DNA of 64,000 nucleotides, taken from the NCBI RefSeq assembly GCF_040096225.1, contig NZ_JBBMFC010000002.1, forward strand, positions 124,001 to 188,000, read 5' to 3'. Position 1 is the first letter of the stretch, and each line of letters starts with the position of its first letter. Shown one piece after another: positions 52,786 to 61,759 of this stretch. The translations under genes were made by a program, and so were the position numbers. Source of the stretch: Hominiventricola aquisgranensis. Its GTDB lineage: Bacteria; Bacillota; Clostridia; Lachnospirales; Lachnospiraceae. The notes below the pieces were generated by a model. It was not told the origin of the DNA, did not search any database, and saw only the letters and a list, made by a program, of their open reading frames with translations.

Positions 52786-53502
52786 ATGGAGAAATATCAT
52801 GTGTTAGTCGTAGAGGATGACAAGGAAATACGAGACGGAATTGAGATCTATCTGAAGAGTCAGGGATATGAAGTGTTCAAGGCAGCAGACGGAATCGAAG
52901 GACTGGAGATCATATACAGGGAGGAAATCCATCTGGCAATCGTGGATGTGATGATGCCGAGAAAAGATGGGATCCAGATGGTCATGGAGATGCGGAAGGA
53001 TTATGATTTTCCGGTGATCATGCTGTCGGCCAAATCAGAAGAAGTTGATAAAATCCTGGGGCTGAATATGGGTGCGGATGATTATGTGACAAAACCATTT
53101 ACCCCGCTGGAGCTGTTGGCCAGAGTCAATTCTCAGCTCCGACGGTACAGCAGATATCTGGAAAAGCTGGCTCAGGGTGGCAAGGACAGTGAAGAAGAAC
53201 AGCATATCTACCGGATCGGTGGACTGGAACTCAATGAAGAGAAAGTAGAACTTCGGGTGGATGGTGTGCCGGTGAAAGTTACTCCTATGGAATACCGGAT
53301 TCTGCTGCTTTTGATGAAACATCCGGGCAGAGTATTTTCCGCAGATGAGATCTACGAACGGGTCTGGAATGAAAAAGCAGTAAATTCGGATACGATCATG
53401 GTTCATGTCCGCAATATCCGTGAAAAGATCGAGATCAATCCGAAAAATCCAAAATATTTAAAGGTGGTGTGGGGTGTTGGCTATAAAATGGAAAAACAAT
53501 AG
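52786..53502 (+). CDS. OmpR/PhoB-family response regulator
   Basis: A 238-residue regulator. The receiver domain has acidic pocket EDD at 10-12, phospho-acceptor Asp54 in VDVMMP, and Lys in VTKPF. The C-terminal winged helix contains TPMEYRILLLLMKHPGRVFS and VHVRNIREKIE. Overlaps the kinase gene by 29 bp. Target genes unknown. Confidence 0.93.
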   Translation: MEKYHVLVVEDDKEIRDGIEIYLKSQGYEVFKAADGIEGLEIIYREEIHLAIVDVMMPRKDGIQMVMEMRKDYDFPVIMLSAKSEEVDKILGLNMGADDYVTKPFTPLELLARVNSQLRRYSRYLEKLAQGGKDSEEEQHIYRIGGLELNEEKVELRVDGVPVKVTPMEYRILLLLMKHPGRVFSADEIYERVWNEKAVNSDTIMVHVRNIREKIEINPKNPKYLKVVWGVGYKMEKQ

Positions 53503-55840
53503 TGTCAAAGGAATCCTTCTGGTGCTGGTCTGTGCCATGCTGGCAAGTACAGCCATGTGCAATGCGTATCCTATGTTTCGGGAAAAGGCACAGGCGAATA
53601 TCACAGAGATGAAGCAAAAGCAACAGGAAGATACGACGACATATCTTCTGGATATGGATGAGGATCTGGAACGGTATTTATTATCTTCTATCTATTATCT
53701 GAACTATGAGATCACGCCGGGCATGGACGCCTATGCGTATTTTACCCAGAATTATGATGTGGAGAAATTAAGCGAAGCAGATCAGGAACAGTTGTCTAAA
53801 GCAGCCGCAAAACTTATGAAAGCCATGAGAAATCAGTATGTGACAGAGCACAACATGGATGATTACAATGGCTTTGCCGATGGAGTGGAGAAAAGCTTTG
53901 GACAGGATCCTACCGGTGAACTGCAGTCTGCCATCTATAATCCCAATCTGACGGCGAATACTTATGCGGCAGGGATCGTGATCTCCTATGACAGCCGGGG
54001 AATCCCTTCTGTCCGGAATGCCTGGGGAATTGTCGAGGATTATGAGGAACTGATCAGTGACCTGACTCATGCATCTGTCGGAAAGCTTATGGATGACAAC
54101 GGCATGGATGAGGACGGCTCTTACGACTCTGAAGAGGAAGATGTGGCTTATACCGAGATCACTGTAGAAGATGTGACGGAGACTTATGAAGATGCGATTG
54201 ATTCATCGATATCTGATTATCAGGTAACTCAGGAGAGCAATGCCCTGCTCCGGCAGCTTCCGCTTCCTATGATCCAGAATACCACATTTGCGTTCGGAAT
54301 CATGAACCAGAACGGATACAGCGATCAGGACTGGCGTGATTACTGGATTGACAGAGATGCCTATCTGAGAAGCGGCATCGTGACAGGTGGGATCCTGATC
54401 ACAGTATTTATGGTGATTCTGGCACTGATCCTTCAGAACCTGTCGTCTCTGGAACTTCGAAAAACCCATGTGTTCTGTCTGCCTACAGAAGTGACCGCGA
54501 TTCTCTGGGGCGGAGGTATGGTCATGACAGCTGTGGTGTTTGATACACTGGCGATCGAAACGTTACATAATGGCGCCGATGGACTGGCTGGTGTACTGGC
54601 AGATAGTTTTGGCCTGGGAACTGCGTCAAATGGTGCGGCTGTGTTCCTGGTCTGGCTGGCCTGGACTGCTTACGCACTGGGCTGGTACTGGATGATGGCA
54701 GTGGCGATGCCTTATCTTGCACATCCGATCCGTACCCTGAAGGAACGGTGGCTGCTGATCCGTTGTTTTAGGAAAGTCAAAACATGGTGCATAAAGCTTT
54801 GGCATTGGGCTACAGAGATTCAGCTTGGGAAAGATCTGACGAAAACAATTTTAAAACTGGTGGCAGTCAATGGGCTGATCGTCACATTGCTGTGCTGTAT
54901 CTGGTTTGGCGGGATCGTAGGGGCAGTGCTGTATTCCATCCTGTTATTTATCCTGATCAAAAATAAATGCGGCAAGATTCAGGAGGAATATTACAGACTG
55001 TTGGATGCGACCAGGCAGATTGCAGCCGGAGATCTGAACACTTCTATGAAGGAAGAAATGGGATTATTTAATCCCGTCCGGGATGAACTGGCATCCATTC
55101 AGGATTGCTTCCAGAAAGCGGTACAGGAGGAAGTCAGAAGCCGGAATATGAAGACGGAACTGATCACCAATGTGTCCCATGACCTGAAGACACCGCTGAC
55201 AGCGATCATTACCTATGTGGACCTTTTGAAAAAAGAGGATCTGACCGATGAGGAGCGCCGGGAGTATGTGGATACATTGGAGAAAAAATCCAATCGTCTG
55301 AAGGTGTTGATCGAGGATCTGTTTGAAGTGAGCAAGGCGACAACTGACAATCTGGTCATGAACTATGCAGAGGTGGATCTTGTCAATCTGATCAAGGAAG
55401 TACGCCTGGAGAATGAGGATAAGATAACCTCCAGTTCACTGGATTTTCGTTGGAATCTGCCGGAAGAGAAGTGTATCCTCCGACTGGATCCACAGAGGAC
55501 ATTCCGTGTGTTCGATAATCTGGTGCAGAATATTCTGAAATATTCCATGCCAAATTCCCGAGTGTATATTGCGTTGCAGGATCAGACCACGCAGGTGACG
55601 GTATCCTTTAAAAATATGTCGGCAGTTGAGATGAATTTCACACCGGAAGAGATCACCGAGCGATTTGCAAGAGGCGATCTGTCCCGCAATACAGAAGGAA
55701 GCGGACTTGGTCTTGCGATTGCCCAGAGTTTTACGGAACTGCAGGGCGGTGAGTTTAAAGTGGAGACCGATGCAGATCTGTTCAAAGTAACGATCACATG
55801 GAAGAAACAGTCGCAGACAAAAGAAAATACGGAAAATTAG
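53474..55840 (+). CDS. Large sensor histidine kinase
   Basis: A 788-residue membrane kinase. An N-terminal helix is followed by a ~280-residue acidic extracytoplasmic region, then several helices (LITVFMVILALILQNL, GMVMTAVVFDTLA, WYWMMAVAMPYL, IVTLLCCIWFGGIVGAVLY). Then come a HAMP-like segment, HisKA with His569 in SHDLKTP, and an HATPase with N-box and GSGLGLAIA. The GTG start at 53474 overlaps the regulator gene. The long sensor and multi-helix region are larger than typical; the stimulus is unknown. Confidence 0.9.
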   Translation: MLAIKWKNNSVKGILLVLVCAMLASTAMCNAYPMFREKAQANITEMKQKQQEDTTTYLLDMDEDLERYLLSSIYYLNYEITPGMDAYAYFTQNYDVEKLSEADQEQLSKAAAKLMKAMRNQYVTEHNMDDYNGFADGVEKSFGQDPTGELQSAIYNPNLTANTYAAGIVISYDSRGIPSVRNAWGIVEDYEELISDLTHASVGKLMDDNGMDEDGSYDSEEEDVAYTEITVEDVTETYEDAIDSSISDYQVTQESNALLRQLPLPMIQNTTFAFGIMNQNGYSDQDWRDYWIDRDAYLRSGIVTGGILITVFMVILALILQNLSSLELRKTHVFCLPTEVTAILWGGGMVMTAVVFDTLAIETLHNGADGLAGVLADSFGLGTASNGAAVFLVWLAWTAYALGWYWMMAVAMPYLAHPIRTLKERWLLIRCFRKVKTWCIKLWHWATEIQLGKDLTKTILKLVAVNGLIVTLLCCIWFGGIVGAVLYSILLFILIKNKCGKIQEEYYRLLDATRQIAAGDLNTSMKEEMGLFNPVRDELASIQDCFQKAVQEEVRSRNMKTELITNVSHDLKTPLTAIITYVDLLKKEDLTDEERREYVDTLEKKSNRLKVLIEDLFEVSKATTDNLVMNYAEVDLVNLIKEVRLENEDKITSSSLDFRWNLPEEKCILRLDPQRTFRVFDNLVQNILKYSMPNSRVYIALQDQTTQVTVSFKNMSAVEMNFTPEEITERFARGDLSRNTEGSGLGLAIAQSFTELQGGEFKVETDADLFKVTITWKKQSQTKENTEN

Positions 55841-55869
55841 GAAACTACAGAAGATATTACTGAAATAAC

Positions 55870-55898
55870 TTGTTAACTCAGATAGAATATGTTACTAT
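55870..55898 (+). promoter_or_regulatory. Promoter of the purine permease gene
   Basis: TTGTTA (55870-55875), 17-bp spacer, TACTAT (55893-55898). The leader contains the hairpin at 55929. Confidence 0.6.
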
Positions 55899-55928
55899 TT
55901 GTAACAGTGTTATAAAAGCACAGATGCG

Positions 55929-55960
55929 GGTCGGACAAAATGATTGCATTTTGTCCGGCC
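55929..55960 (+). terminator. Leader hairpin, terminator/attenuator-like
   Basis: A 14-bp stem, GGTCGGACAAAATG with CATTTTGTCCGGCC and a 4-nt loop, one G-T pair. The tail TTGTATTGTG is only moderately T-rich. It lies in the permease leader, or ends leftover transcription from the kinase. Confidence 0.55.
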
Positions 55961-56017
55961 TTGTATTGTGTGAAGATGCTGAAAATTAAAAAAATAACTA
56001 TGGAGGGATCTGACATC

Positions 56018-57385
56018 ATGTTAGAGAAAGTGTTTAAGCTGAGGGAGAATCACACTACAGTGAAAACAGAGATTCTGGCAGGTATTACTACATTTATGAC
56101 CATGGCGTATATCCTGGCAGTCAATCCGAACGTATTAAGTGCAGCGGGCATGGATCGAGGAGCTGTATTTACCGCGACTGTACTTGCTTCATTTCTGGGA
56201 ACGGCATGCATGGCATTGTTTGCCAACTATCCGTTTGCTCTCGCACCAGGTATGGGACTTAATGCATATTTTGCATATACAGTAGTCATCGGTATGGGGT
56301 ATCCGTGGCAGGCAGCTCTGGCAGCTGTATTTGTAGAAGGTCTGATCTTCATTGTACTGTCTGTATTTAATGTAAGAGAGGCAATCTTCAATTCTATTCC
56401 TATGAACCTGAAAAAAGCGGTATCTGTAGGAATTGGATTCTTTATCGCATTTATCGGCCTGCAGAATGCCAAAATCGTAGTTGGCGGTGCAACGCTGGTA
56501 CAGCTGTTCTCACTGGATGCAGTTGAGGGTGCAACGATGAATGATGCAGGAATCTGTGTCCTGCTGGCGATCATTGGTGTATTTATTACAGCTATTCTGG
56601 TGCTCAAAGAAGTAAAGGGAAATATCCTCTGGGGTATTCTGATCACCTGGCTTCTGGGCATTATCTGTCAGTTTACCGGTCTGTATGTACCGAATGCTGA
56701 GATCGGATATTACAGTCTTCTGCCGGACTTCTCCGCAGGACTGTCCATTCCGAGCCTGGCTCCGATCTTTATGAAGCTTGACTTTACAGCCATTCCGATT
56801 GCTGAGTTTGTAGTGATCATTTTTGCATTCCTGTTCGTGGATATTTTTGATACTCTGGGAACCTTGATCGGTGTGGCTTCCAAGGCAGACATGCTGGATG
56901 ATGAAGGCAGATTGCCACGCATCAAAGGTGCTTTGATGGCAGATGCGGTTGCAACGACCGCTGGTGCTGTGATGGGTACTTCCACCACAACCACTTTTGT
57001 AGAGAGTGCATCCGGAGTTACAGAAGGAGGAAGAACAGGTCTGACTTCCATGACCACGGCGATTCTGTTCCTGCTGTCTCTGCTGTTGTCCCCGGTGTTC
57101 CTGGCTATTCCGTCCTTCGCAACTGCTCCGGCACTGATCATCGTAGGATTCTACATGGTAAATCAGGTAGGTCTGATCGATTTTACAGATTATGCAGAAG
57201 GCATCCCGGCATTCATCTGTATCGCAGCAATGCCGTTCTTCTACAGCATCTCTGAGGGTATCTCCATGGGTGTGATCTCTTATGTAGTGCTGAATCTGGT
57301 GAGCGGAAAAGCAAAAGAGAAGAAGATCAGCCCGGTCATGTATGTACTGGCAGTGATGTTCCTGCTGAAATATGTACTGATCTAA
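56018..57385 (+). CDS. Guanine/hypoxanthine permease, AzgA/PbuG-type NCS2 family
   Basis: A 455-residue membrane protein with about 12-14 helices. AzgA-type landmarks: TEILAGITTFMTMAYILAVNP at the N-terminus, APGMGLNAYFAYTV, and GTSTTTTFVESASGVTEGGRTGLT carrying the substrate-site residues. The start at 56018 follows GGAGG. Imports hypoxanthine/guanine/adenine by proton symport. No purine riboswitch is visible upstream. Confidence 0.92.
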   Translation: MLEKVFKLRENHTTVKTEILAGITTFMTMAYILAVNPNVLSAAGMDRGAVFTATVLASFLGTACMALFANYPFALAPGMGLNAYFAYTVVIGMGYPWQAALAAVFVEGLIFIVLSVFNVREAIFNSIPMNLKKAVSVGIGFFIAFIGLQNAKIVVGGATLVQLFSLDAVEGATMNDAGICVLLAIIGVFITAILVLKEVKGNILWGILITWLLGIICQFTGLYVPNAEIGYYSLLPDFSAGLSIPSLAPIFMKLDFTAIPIAEFVVIIFAFLFVDIFDTLGTLIGVASKADMLDDEGRLPRIKGALMADAVATTAGAVMGTSTTTTFVESASGVTEGGRTGLTSMTTAILFLLSLLLSPVFLAIPSFATAPALIIVGFYMVNQVGLIDFTDYAEGIPAFICIAAMPFFYSISEGISMGVISYVVLNLVSGKAKEKKISPVMYVLAVMFLLKYVLI

Positions 57386-57443
57386 ACAGTGTAATATGAG
57401 TAAATGAAAATTACGGTATTGGTGAAATATCGAAGAAGAAAAA

Positions 57444-57471
57444 AGACCGGCAGAAATGTCGGTCTCTTTTT
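57444..57471 (+). terminator. Bidirectional terminator between permease and greA
   Basis: AGACCG (57444-57449) pairs with CGGTCT (57460-57465). It is flanked by an A-run on the left and CTTTTTC on the right, so it serves both convergent genes. Confidence 0.82.
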
Positions 57472-57491
57472 CATGGAATATTATCGCAAGC

Positions 57492-57995
57492 TTAAAAAGC
57501 CCGGATATTATCATCTTCTTCATCGCTGGTATCTTTGATCTCTCTAATCTCTACTTCGTAACTATAATCTGAGCTGACCGGAATCATCACCTTATCGCCT
57601 ACATGATGGCGAAGCAGTGCTTTGCCAAGGGGGGATTCAATGCTGATGAGATTCTTCATGGAATTACCGCGGATGCTGGTTACGATTTTATAAGTCTCGC
57701 ATTCGTCATCTTCTGGAATATAGACAGTCACAGTCTTGTTCAGTCCAATCTCATCAGAAGTAGTATGATCTTCTACAATTACTGCATTTTTCAGAACTCT
57801 TTCCAGATAGCGGATCCGGCTGTTGTTAGTTCCGTTTTCCCTTTTGGCTGCAGAATATTCAAAGTTCTCACTTAAATCGCCCTGGGCTCTGGCTTCGCGT
57901 ACTGCATCCAGAATTTGTGGACGAAGCACCAGCTTCCGGTGGTCGATCTCAGCCTGTATTTTTTCAATGTCTTTTGGCGTAAGCTTTTCTTTCAT
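57492..57995 (-). CDS. greA: Transcript cleavage factor GreA
   Basis: A 167-residue Gre factor. The N-terminal coiled coil has AREARAQGDLSENFEYSAAKRE with the acidic tip residues, and the C-terminal FKBP-like domain has ESPLGKALLRHHVGD. Rescues backtracked RNA polymerase. Monocistronic on the minus strand. Confidence 0.94.
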   Translation of the reverse strand: MKEKLTPKDIEKIQAEIDHRKLVLRPQILDAVREARAQGDLSENFEYSAAKRENGTNNSRIRYLERVLKNAVIVEDHTTSDEIGLNKTVTVYIPEDDECETYKIVTSIRGNSMKNLISIESPLGKALLRHHVGDKVMIPVSSDYSYEVEIREIKDTSDEEDDNIRAF

Positions 57996-58142
57996 AATAG
58001 ATCATCCTCCTTGCCTCAATAGCATTACTATATCACAAAAACGAGGAAAGGAACATCATTCTTTGATGATTCCGGTATAACTCCTTCCCATACTGGAAAC
58101 AATTTCCATATCATATAATAAAGAGTCTGACAAGGAGGACTT

Positions 58143-58370
58143 ATGATGCAGAAAGTGAACATTCAGTTTCGGGATATTGATTCTGTCCGTGCATTTGTCA
58201 ATATTATCAATCGGTTTGACGGGGAATTTGATCTTGGCAGAGGTAATCGGCTTGTAGATGCCAAATCTATTATAGGAATCTGCAGCTGTGACCTTTCCAG
58301 ACCTGTGGAGTTACTGATCCATTCTGATGACAGGCGGATATTGGATGCATTGCAAGGGTACATTGTGTAG
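58143..58370 (+). CDS. HPr-like protein lacking the catalytic histidine
   Basis: A 75-residue protein aligning with HPr over its length: FVNIINRFDGEFDL, then VDAKSIIGICSCDLSRPVEL with Ser42 at the regulatory-serine position. There is no histidine at all where His15 of HPr should be, so it cannot be a PTS phosphocarrier. A Crh-like regulatory role is possible. Start at 58143 or 58146 after AAGGAGGAC. Confidence 0.78.
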   Translation: MMQKVNIQFRDIDSVRAFVNIINRFDGEFDLGRGNRLVDAKSIIGICSCDLSRPVELLIHSDDRRILDALQGYIV

Positions 58371-58402
58371 GAAAATATACTTTATAACTTCCGATTTTGC
58401 AC

Positions 58403-58431
58403 TTGATTATACTTCGGTATGCCGATATAAT
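58403..58431 (+). promoter_or_regulatory. Promoter with dyad for the XRE regulator
   Basis: TTGATT (58403-58408), 17-bp spacer, TATAAT (58426-58431). ATTATA (58406-58411) and TATAAT form an inverted repeat, with CGG and CCG inside it. The dyad covers the spacer and -10, as expected for an autorepressed antitoxin gene. Confidence 0.62.
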
Positions 58432-58453
58432 AAATGCATATGGAGGTGGCACC

Positions 58454-59044
58454 ATGATTATTGATGACATTCTTAAAGATGCGAAAATGAGTCGGTATAA
58501 GTTAAGTAAAGTCAGCGGTGTTCCGCAGACGACAATATCAGATATTTGCAGCGGAAGAACAAAAATGGAGAAATGTTCTGCAGGGACGTTGTATAAACTT
58601 GCAAAAGCTCTGAATGTGTCGGTTGATGCACTTCTGGAAGCAGATGAGCAGAACAGTACATTAAAAGTGGATTATCGGGTTTCTTTTGAAACATTTAAGA
58701 GCAATACCTGTCATCAGGTAAAGGATAAAGGGGACCTTGATTTTATTATTGAGACGTTGGAGACGAATCGAATCAGGGAACTGTACAGAAAAAAATGGTA
58801 TGCAGAATCATTGTATTTACTTGGAATGGTAGATTATCTTTCCAGAGTAAACGATTTGCCGGTGTGTACAAATTATAATGACATACGAAGTAAGAAACTG
58901 GAGCAGGAAGTGTATCCTTCCAGTGTGCTGATTCGGGCGGCAGTGACACATAATGACGAGGTAAAGAAGGAGGCAAAAAAGAAAGCAATTCCTGAATTTT
59001 TACGATTTAACATTGTGGAGAGCGAGGTAAGAAATATTGTCTGA
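58454..59044 (+). CDS. XRE-type helix-turn-helix protein, probable antitoxin
   Basis: A 196-residue protein with an N-terminal XRE helix-turn-helix (SRYKLSKVSGVPQTTISDI, then YKLAKALNVSVDALLE) and a ~130-residue C-terminal domain of unknown fold. The start at 58454 follows GGAGGTGG. It overlaps the decayed nucleotidyltransferase gene by 8 bp, an order typical of toxin-antitoxin pairs of the AbiEii/nucleotidyltransferase kind. Now possibly an orphan antitoxin. Confidence 0.78.
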   Translation: MIIDDILKDAKMSRYKLSKVSGVPQTTISDICSGRTKMEKCSAGTLYKLAKALNVSVDALLEADEQNSTLKVDYRVSFETFKSNTCHQVKDKGDLDFIIETLETNRIRELYRKKWYAESLYLLGMVDYLSRVNDLPVCTNYNDIRSKKLEQEVYPSSVLIRAAVTHNDEVKKEAKKKAIPEFLRFNIVESEVRNIV

Positions 59045-59449
59045 TACATTATTTACCCGTGATAATCTGGATAGTTGTCTGAAAGAATTAGCGAAAGAAT
59101 TTCGTAAGATAAACGGGTCTAGAATTCCTGCAGAGATTATTTTGATCGGTGGGGCTTCGGTGCTGATCAATTATGGCTTCAGAGAGATGACTTATATGGT
59201 GGTTATGATAAGATTCCAGAGTCTTCACGCATATTTATAGAAGCTACTTATCAAAATTTGGATCTGGAAGAACTGTATAAGAAGATTCGTGAGGAAGAAC
59301 GGCAAAATAAAGATATTTTGCTTGAATTTCAGGATCATTATCCGGAAGTCCTGAATGGAGACAATCTTGCAGATATTTTAAAAGCGGCGAAAGCTAGGAA
59401 AAATGCTACATTTCCTCCACTTGACGCATACGCTGATCATAACGTATAA
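59037..59449 (+). pseudogene. Decayed nucleotidyltransferase toxin-like gene (internal deletion plus frameshift)
   Basis: A TTG start at 59037 opens LKELAKEFRKINGSR and IILIGGASVLINYGFREMTY, the beginning of a DUF6036/AbiEii-like nucleotidyltransferase with its GG-S-type loop. At about 59195 the frame breaks. In the next frame the sequence continues GGYDKIPESSRIFIEATY and ends IREEERQNKDILLEFQDHYPEVL, the usual C-terminal tail of such proteins. The middle, including the catalytic aspartates expected after REMTY, is missing. The two pieces total about 135 residues, far below family length. Confidence 0.72.
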
Positions 59450-59481
59450 TTAAAAAATTGAATTGCATAAATAACGCATAA
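59421..59481 (+). promoter_or_regulatory. Promoter and possible ARG-box of argH
   Basis: TTGACG (59421-59426), 18-bp spacer, TATAAT (59445-59450), overlapping the pseudogene end. Just downstream, TGCATAAATAACGCATAA (59464-59481) holds two GCATAA half-sites and could be an ArgR-type site. Confidence 0.55.
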
Positions 59482-59510
59482 TGACATATGAGATAAAGGA
59501 GCAAAGACAA

Positions 59511-60896
59511 ATGGCAAGTTTGTGGGGCGGAAGATTTGAGAAAGACATGGATGAGCTTGTAAAAAAATACAATGCATCCATCTTTTTTGATCAGAGAATG
59601 TACAATGAGGATATTGACGGCAGTATTGCCCATGTGACCATGCTGGGCAGACAGGGCATCGTATCCGAGGAAGAAAAAGAGCAGATCATTGCAGGTCTGA
59701 AAGAGATCAAACAGGAGATCGCAGATGGCAAGATCGTATTTAATGTGGATGATGAAGATATTCATATGGGTGTGGAGAGCCGTCTGATCAAGAAGATCGG
59801 TGATGTGGGCAAGAAGCTACATACATCCCGAAGCCGTAACGATCAGTGCCAGGTAGACACCCGGCTGTATCTGAGAAAAGAGATCTATGAGATCCTGAAC
59901 AGTCTGTGCTATCTGGAGAGCGTGATCCTTAAGAAGGCAGAGAAATATGCAGATCAGATTACGGTTGGTTTTACTCATTTGCAGCATGCACAGCCGATCA
60001 CCATCGGATTCATCTTTATGGCATATTTCCAGATGTTCAAGCGTGACATCGAGCGTCTGAATGATGCACTGGAGAGAATGAATTACAATCCGCTGGGAGC
60101 CTGTGCACTGGCAGGAACTACCATGCCCATTGACCGTCATCTGACCAGTGAGCTGCTGGGCTTCAAAGCACCGACAGAGAATGCTATGGATACAGTCAGT
60201 GATCGCGATTACAGCCTGGAATTTTTAAGCGATGCATCAATTTCCATGATGCATCTGTCCCGCTGGGCAGAGGAGTTCGCATGGTGGAATTCTTCTGAGT
60301 TTTCTTATATTGCCATTGATGACAGTTTCTGCACGGGAAGTAGCATTATGCCCCAGAAGAAGAACCCGGATATGGCAGAGCTGATCCGTGGAAAAGTGGG
60401 TCGTGTATACGGAGATCTGATGCAGCTTCTGACTGTTATGAAAGGAACTGCGCTGGCTTACAATAAGGATTTCCAGGAGGACAAAGAGAGTCTGTTCGAT
60501 GCAGTTGATACGTGGAAAGCAACCATTGATATTTTTGCAAAGATGTTAGATAAGACGGAATTCCGTATGGATCAGATTGAGAAGCAGTTAGGCAAAGGTT
60601 TCTTGAATGCAACAGATATCGCAGAACATTTTGCAAAACAGGGGATTCCGTTCCGTGAGGCACATTCTATTGTTGGACATATGGTAAAAATGTGTGAGAA
60701 TAAGAATTGCGATTTTGAAGATCTGACAGATGAAGATCTGCAGTCGATCGACAGTCGTGTGACCAAAGAGCTTCTGGGCGATATCAGCATCAAGAACTGT
60801 GTGGATGCACGGGTATCCTTCGGCGGAACTGCTCCGTCTGAGGTGCGTCGTCAGATCAAAGTCGGCAGAGAATGGCTGAACAGTCTGGAGAAATAA
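59511..60896 (+). CDS. argH: Argininosuccinate lyase
   Basis: A 461-residue fumarase/aspartase-superfamily enzyme: LWGGRFEKDMDELV, HTSRSRNDQCQVDTRLY, GFTHLQHAQPIT and the signature GSSIMPQKKNPD with the catalytic serine. Last step of arginine synthesis. The start at 59511 follows AAAGGAG. argG is not adjacent; the nitrilase-family gene follows after 7 bp. Confidence 0.96.
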   Translation: MASLWGGRFEKDMDELVKKYNASIFFDQRMYNEDIDGSIAHVTMLGRQGIVSEEEKEQIIAGLKEIKQEIADGKIVFNVDDEDIHMGVESRLIKKIGDVGKKLHTSRSRNDQCQVDTRLYLRKEIYEILNSLCYLESVILKKAEKYADQITVGFTHLQHAQPITIGFIFMAYFQMFKRDIERLNDALERMNYNPLGACALAGTTMPIDRHLTSELLGFKAPTENAMDTVSDRDYSLEFLSDASISMMHLSRWAEEFAWWNSSEFSYIAIDDSFCTGSSIMPQKKNPDMAELIRGKVGRVYGDLMQLLTVMKGTALAYNKDFQEDKESLFDAVDTWKATIDIFAKMLDKTEFRMDQIEKQLGKGFLNATDIAEHFAKQGIPFREAHSIVGHMVKMCENKNCDFEDLTDEDLQSIDSRVTKELLGDISIKNCVDARVSFGGTAPSEVRRQIKVGREWLNSLEK

Positions 60897-60903
60897 TTCA
60901 ATT

Positions 60904-61701
60904 ATGAAGATTGCTTTGGGACAGATGCATATCCGTTGGGAAGATAAGGCGGCAAATCTTGCCAGAGTAGAGAACTGGGTGGAACTTCTGAAAGAGAAGA
61001 ACATAGATCTCTTCGTACTGCCGGAGATGAGCCTTACAGGGTTTTCCATGCATACGGAACTGACAAAAGAGACAGATAACATCACAGTGGCAGAAGCAGA
61101 AAGACTTGCCCGTAAGTATCAGATGGCTGTGGGAATCGGCTGGGTGAAAGATGTGGGAAAGTTCTGCGAGAACCGATATTCCATTGTGACACCGGAAGGT
61201 GAGATTCTGGAATACACGAAGCTCCACCCGTTTAGTTACAGTGGGGAAGATCGGTATTTTCAGGGAGGGACTTTACTTCCGGTGTGCGAATATAGAGGAT
61301 ATCATCTGGGAGTGCAGATCTGTTATGATCTGCGTTTTCCGGAAGCCTTTCAGGCTTTGTCCCGTCAGGCAGATCTGATCCTTGTCCCGGCAAACTGGCC
61401 GGGAAGAAGACGTGAGCACTGGATCAGTCTTTTACAGGCGAGAGCCATCGAAAACCAGTGTTACATTGCAGGAGTAAATTGTGTGGGAGATATGGATGGT
61501 CAGACATACACGGGGGATTCAAGACTGTATGGACCAGATGGAGCGCTGTGCAGCGGGGAGACATTGATGCCTGCCGATGCACAGCCGGGCGAGTGTGCGT
61601 TTATTTATGAGATTGACGATCAGGTAAAGAAAGTCAGAACACAGTTTCCGGTAAAGAAGGACCGGAGAGACGCACTGTACCGTCAGTTTTATGAAATATA
61701 A
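60904..61701 (+). CDS. Carbon-nitrogen hydrolase (nitrilase superfamily, omega-amidase-like)
   Basis: A 265-residue hydrolase with the Glu-Lys-Cys triad: E41 in LPEMSLTGF, K106 in YTKLHPF and C140 in QICYDLRFPE. This resembles Nit2/omega-amidases, which hydrolyse alpha-keto-glutaramate or -succinamate. Co-transcribed with argH by spacing. The exact amide substrate is not certain. Confidence 0.87.
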   Translation: MKIALGQMHIRWEDKAANLARVENWVELLKEKNIDLFVLPEMSLTGFSMHTELTKETDNITVAEAERLARKYQMAVGIGWVKDVGKFCENRYSIVTPEGEILEYTKLHPFSYSGEDRYFQGGTLLPVCEYRGYHLGVQICYDLRFPEAFQALSRQADLILVPANWPGRRREHWISLLQARAIENQCYIAGVNCVGDMDGQTYTGDSRLYGPDGALCSGETLMPADAQPGECAFIYEIDDQVKKVRTQFPVKKDRRDALYRQFYEI

Positions 61702-61759
61702 GAATTCCCATAGACTTACAGAGAATATACAAAACAACAGATGGGGAAGGTAAAAACAT

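Noticed and set aside
55841..56017. Purine riboswitch upstream of the purine permease
   Set aside because: No TATA-flanked purine aptamer core or its conserved loop sequences are present; only a plain hairpin is seen.
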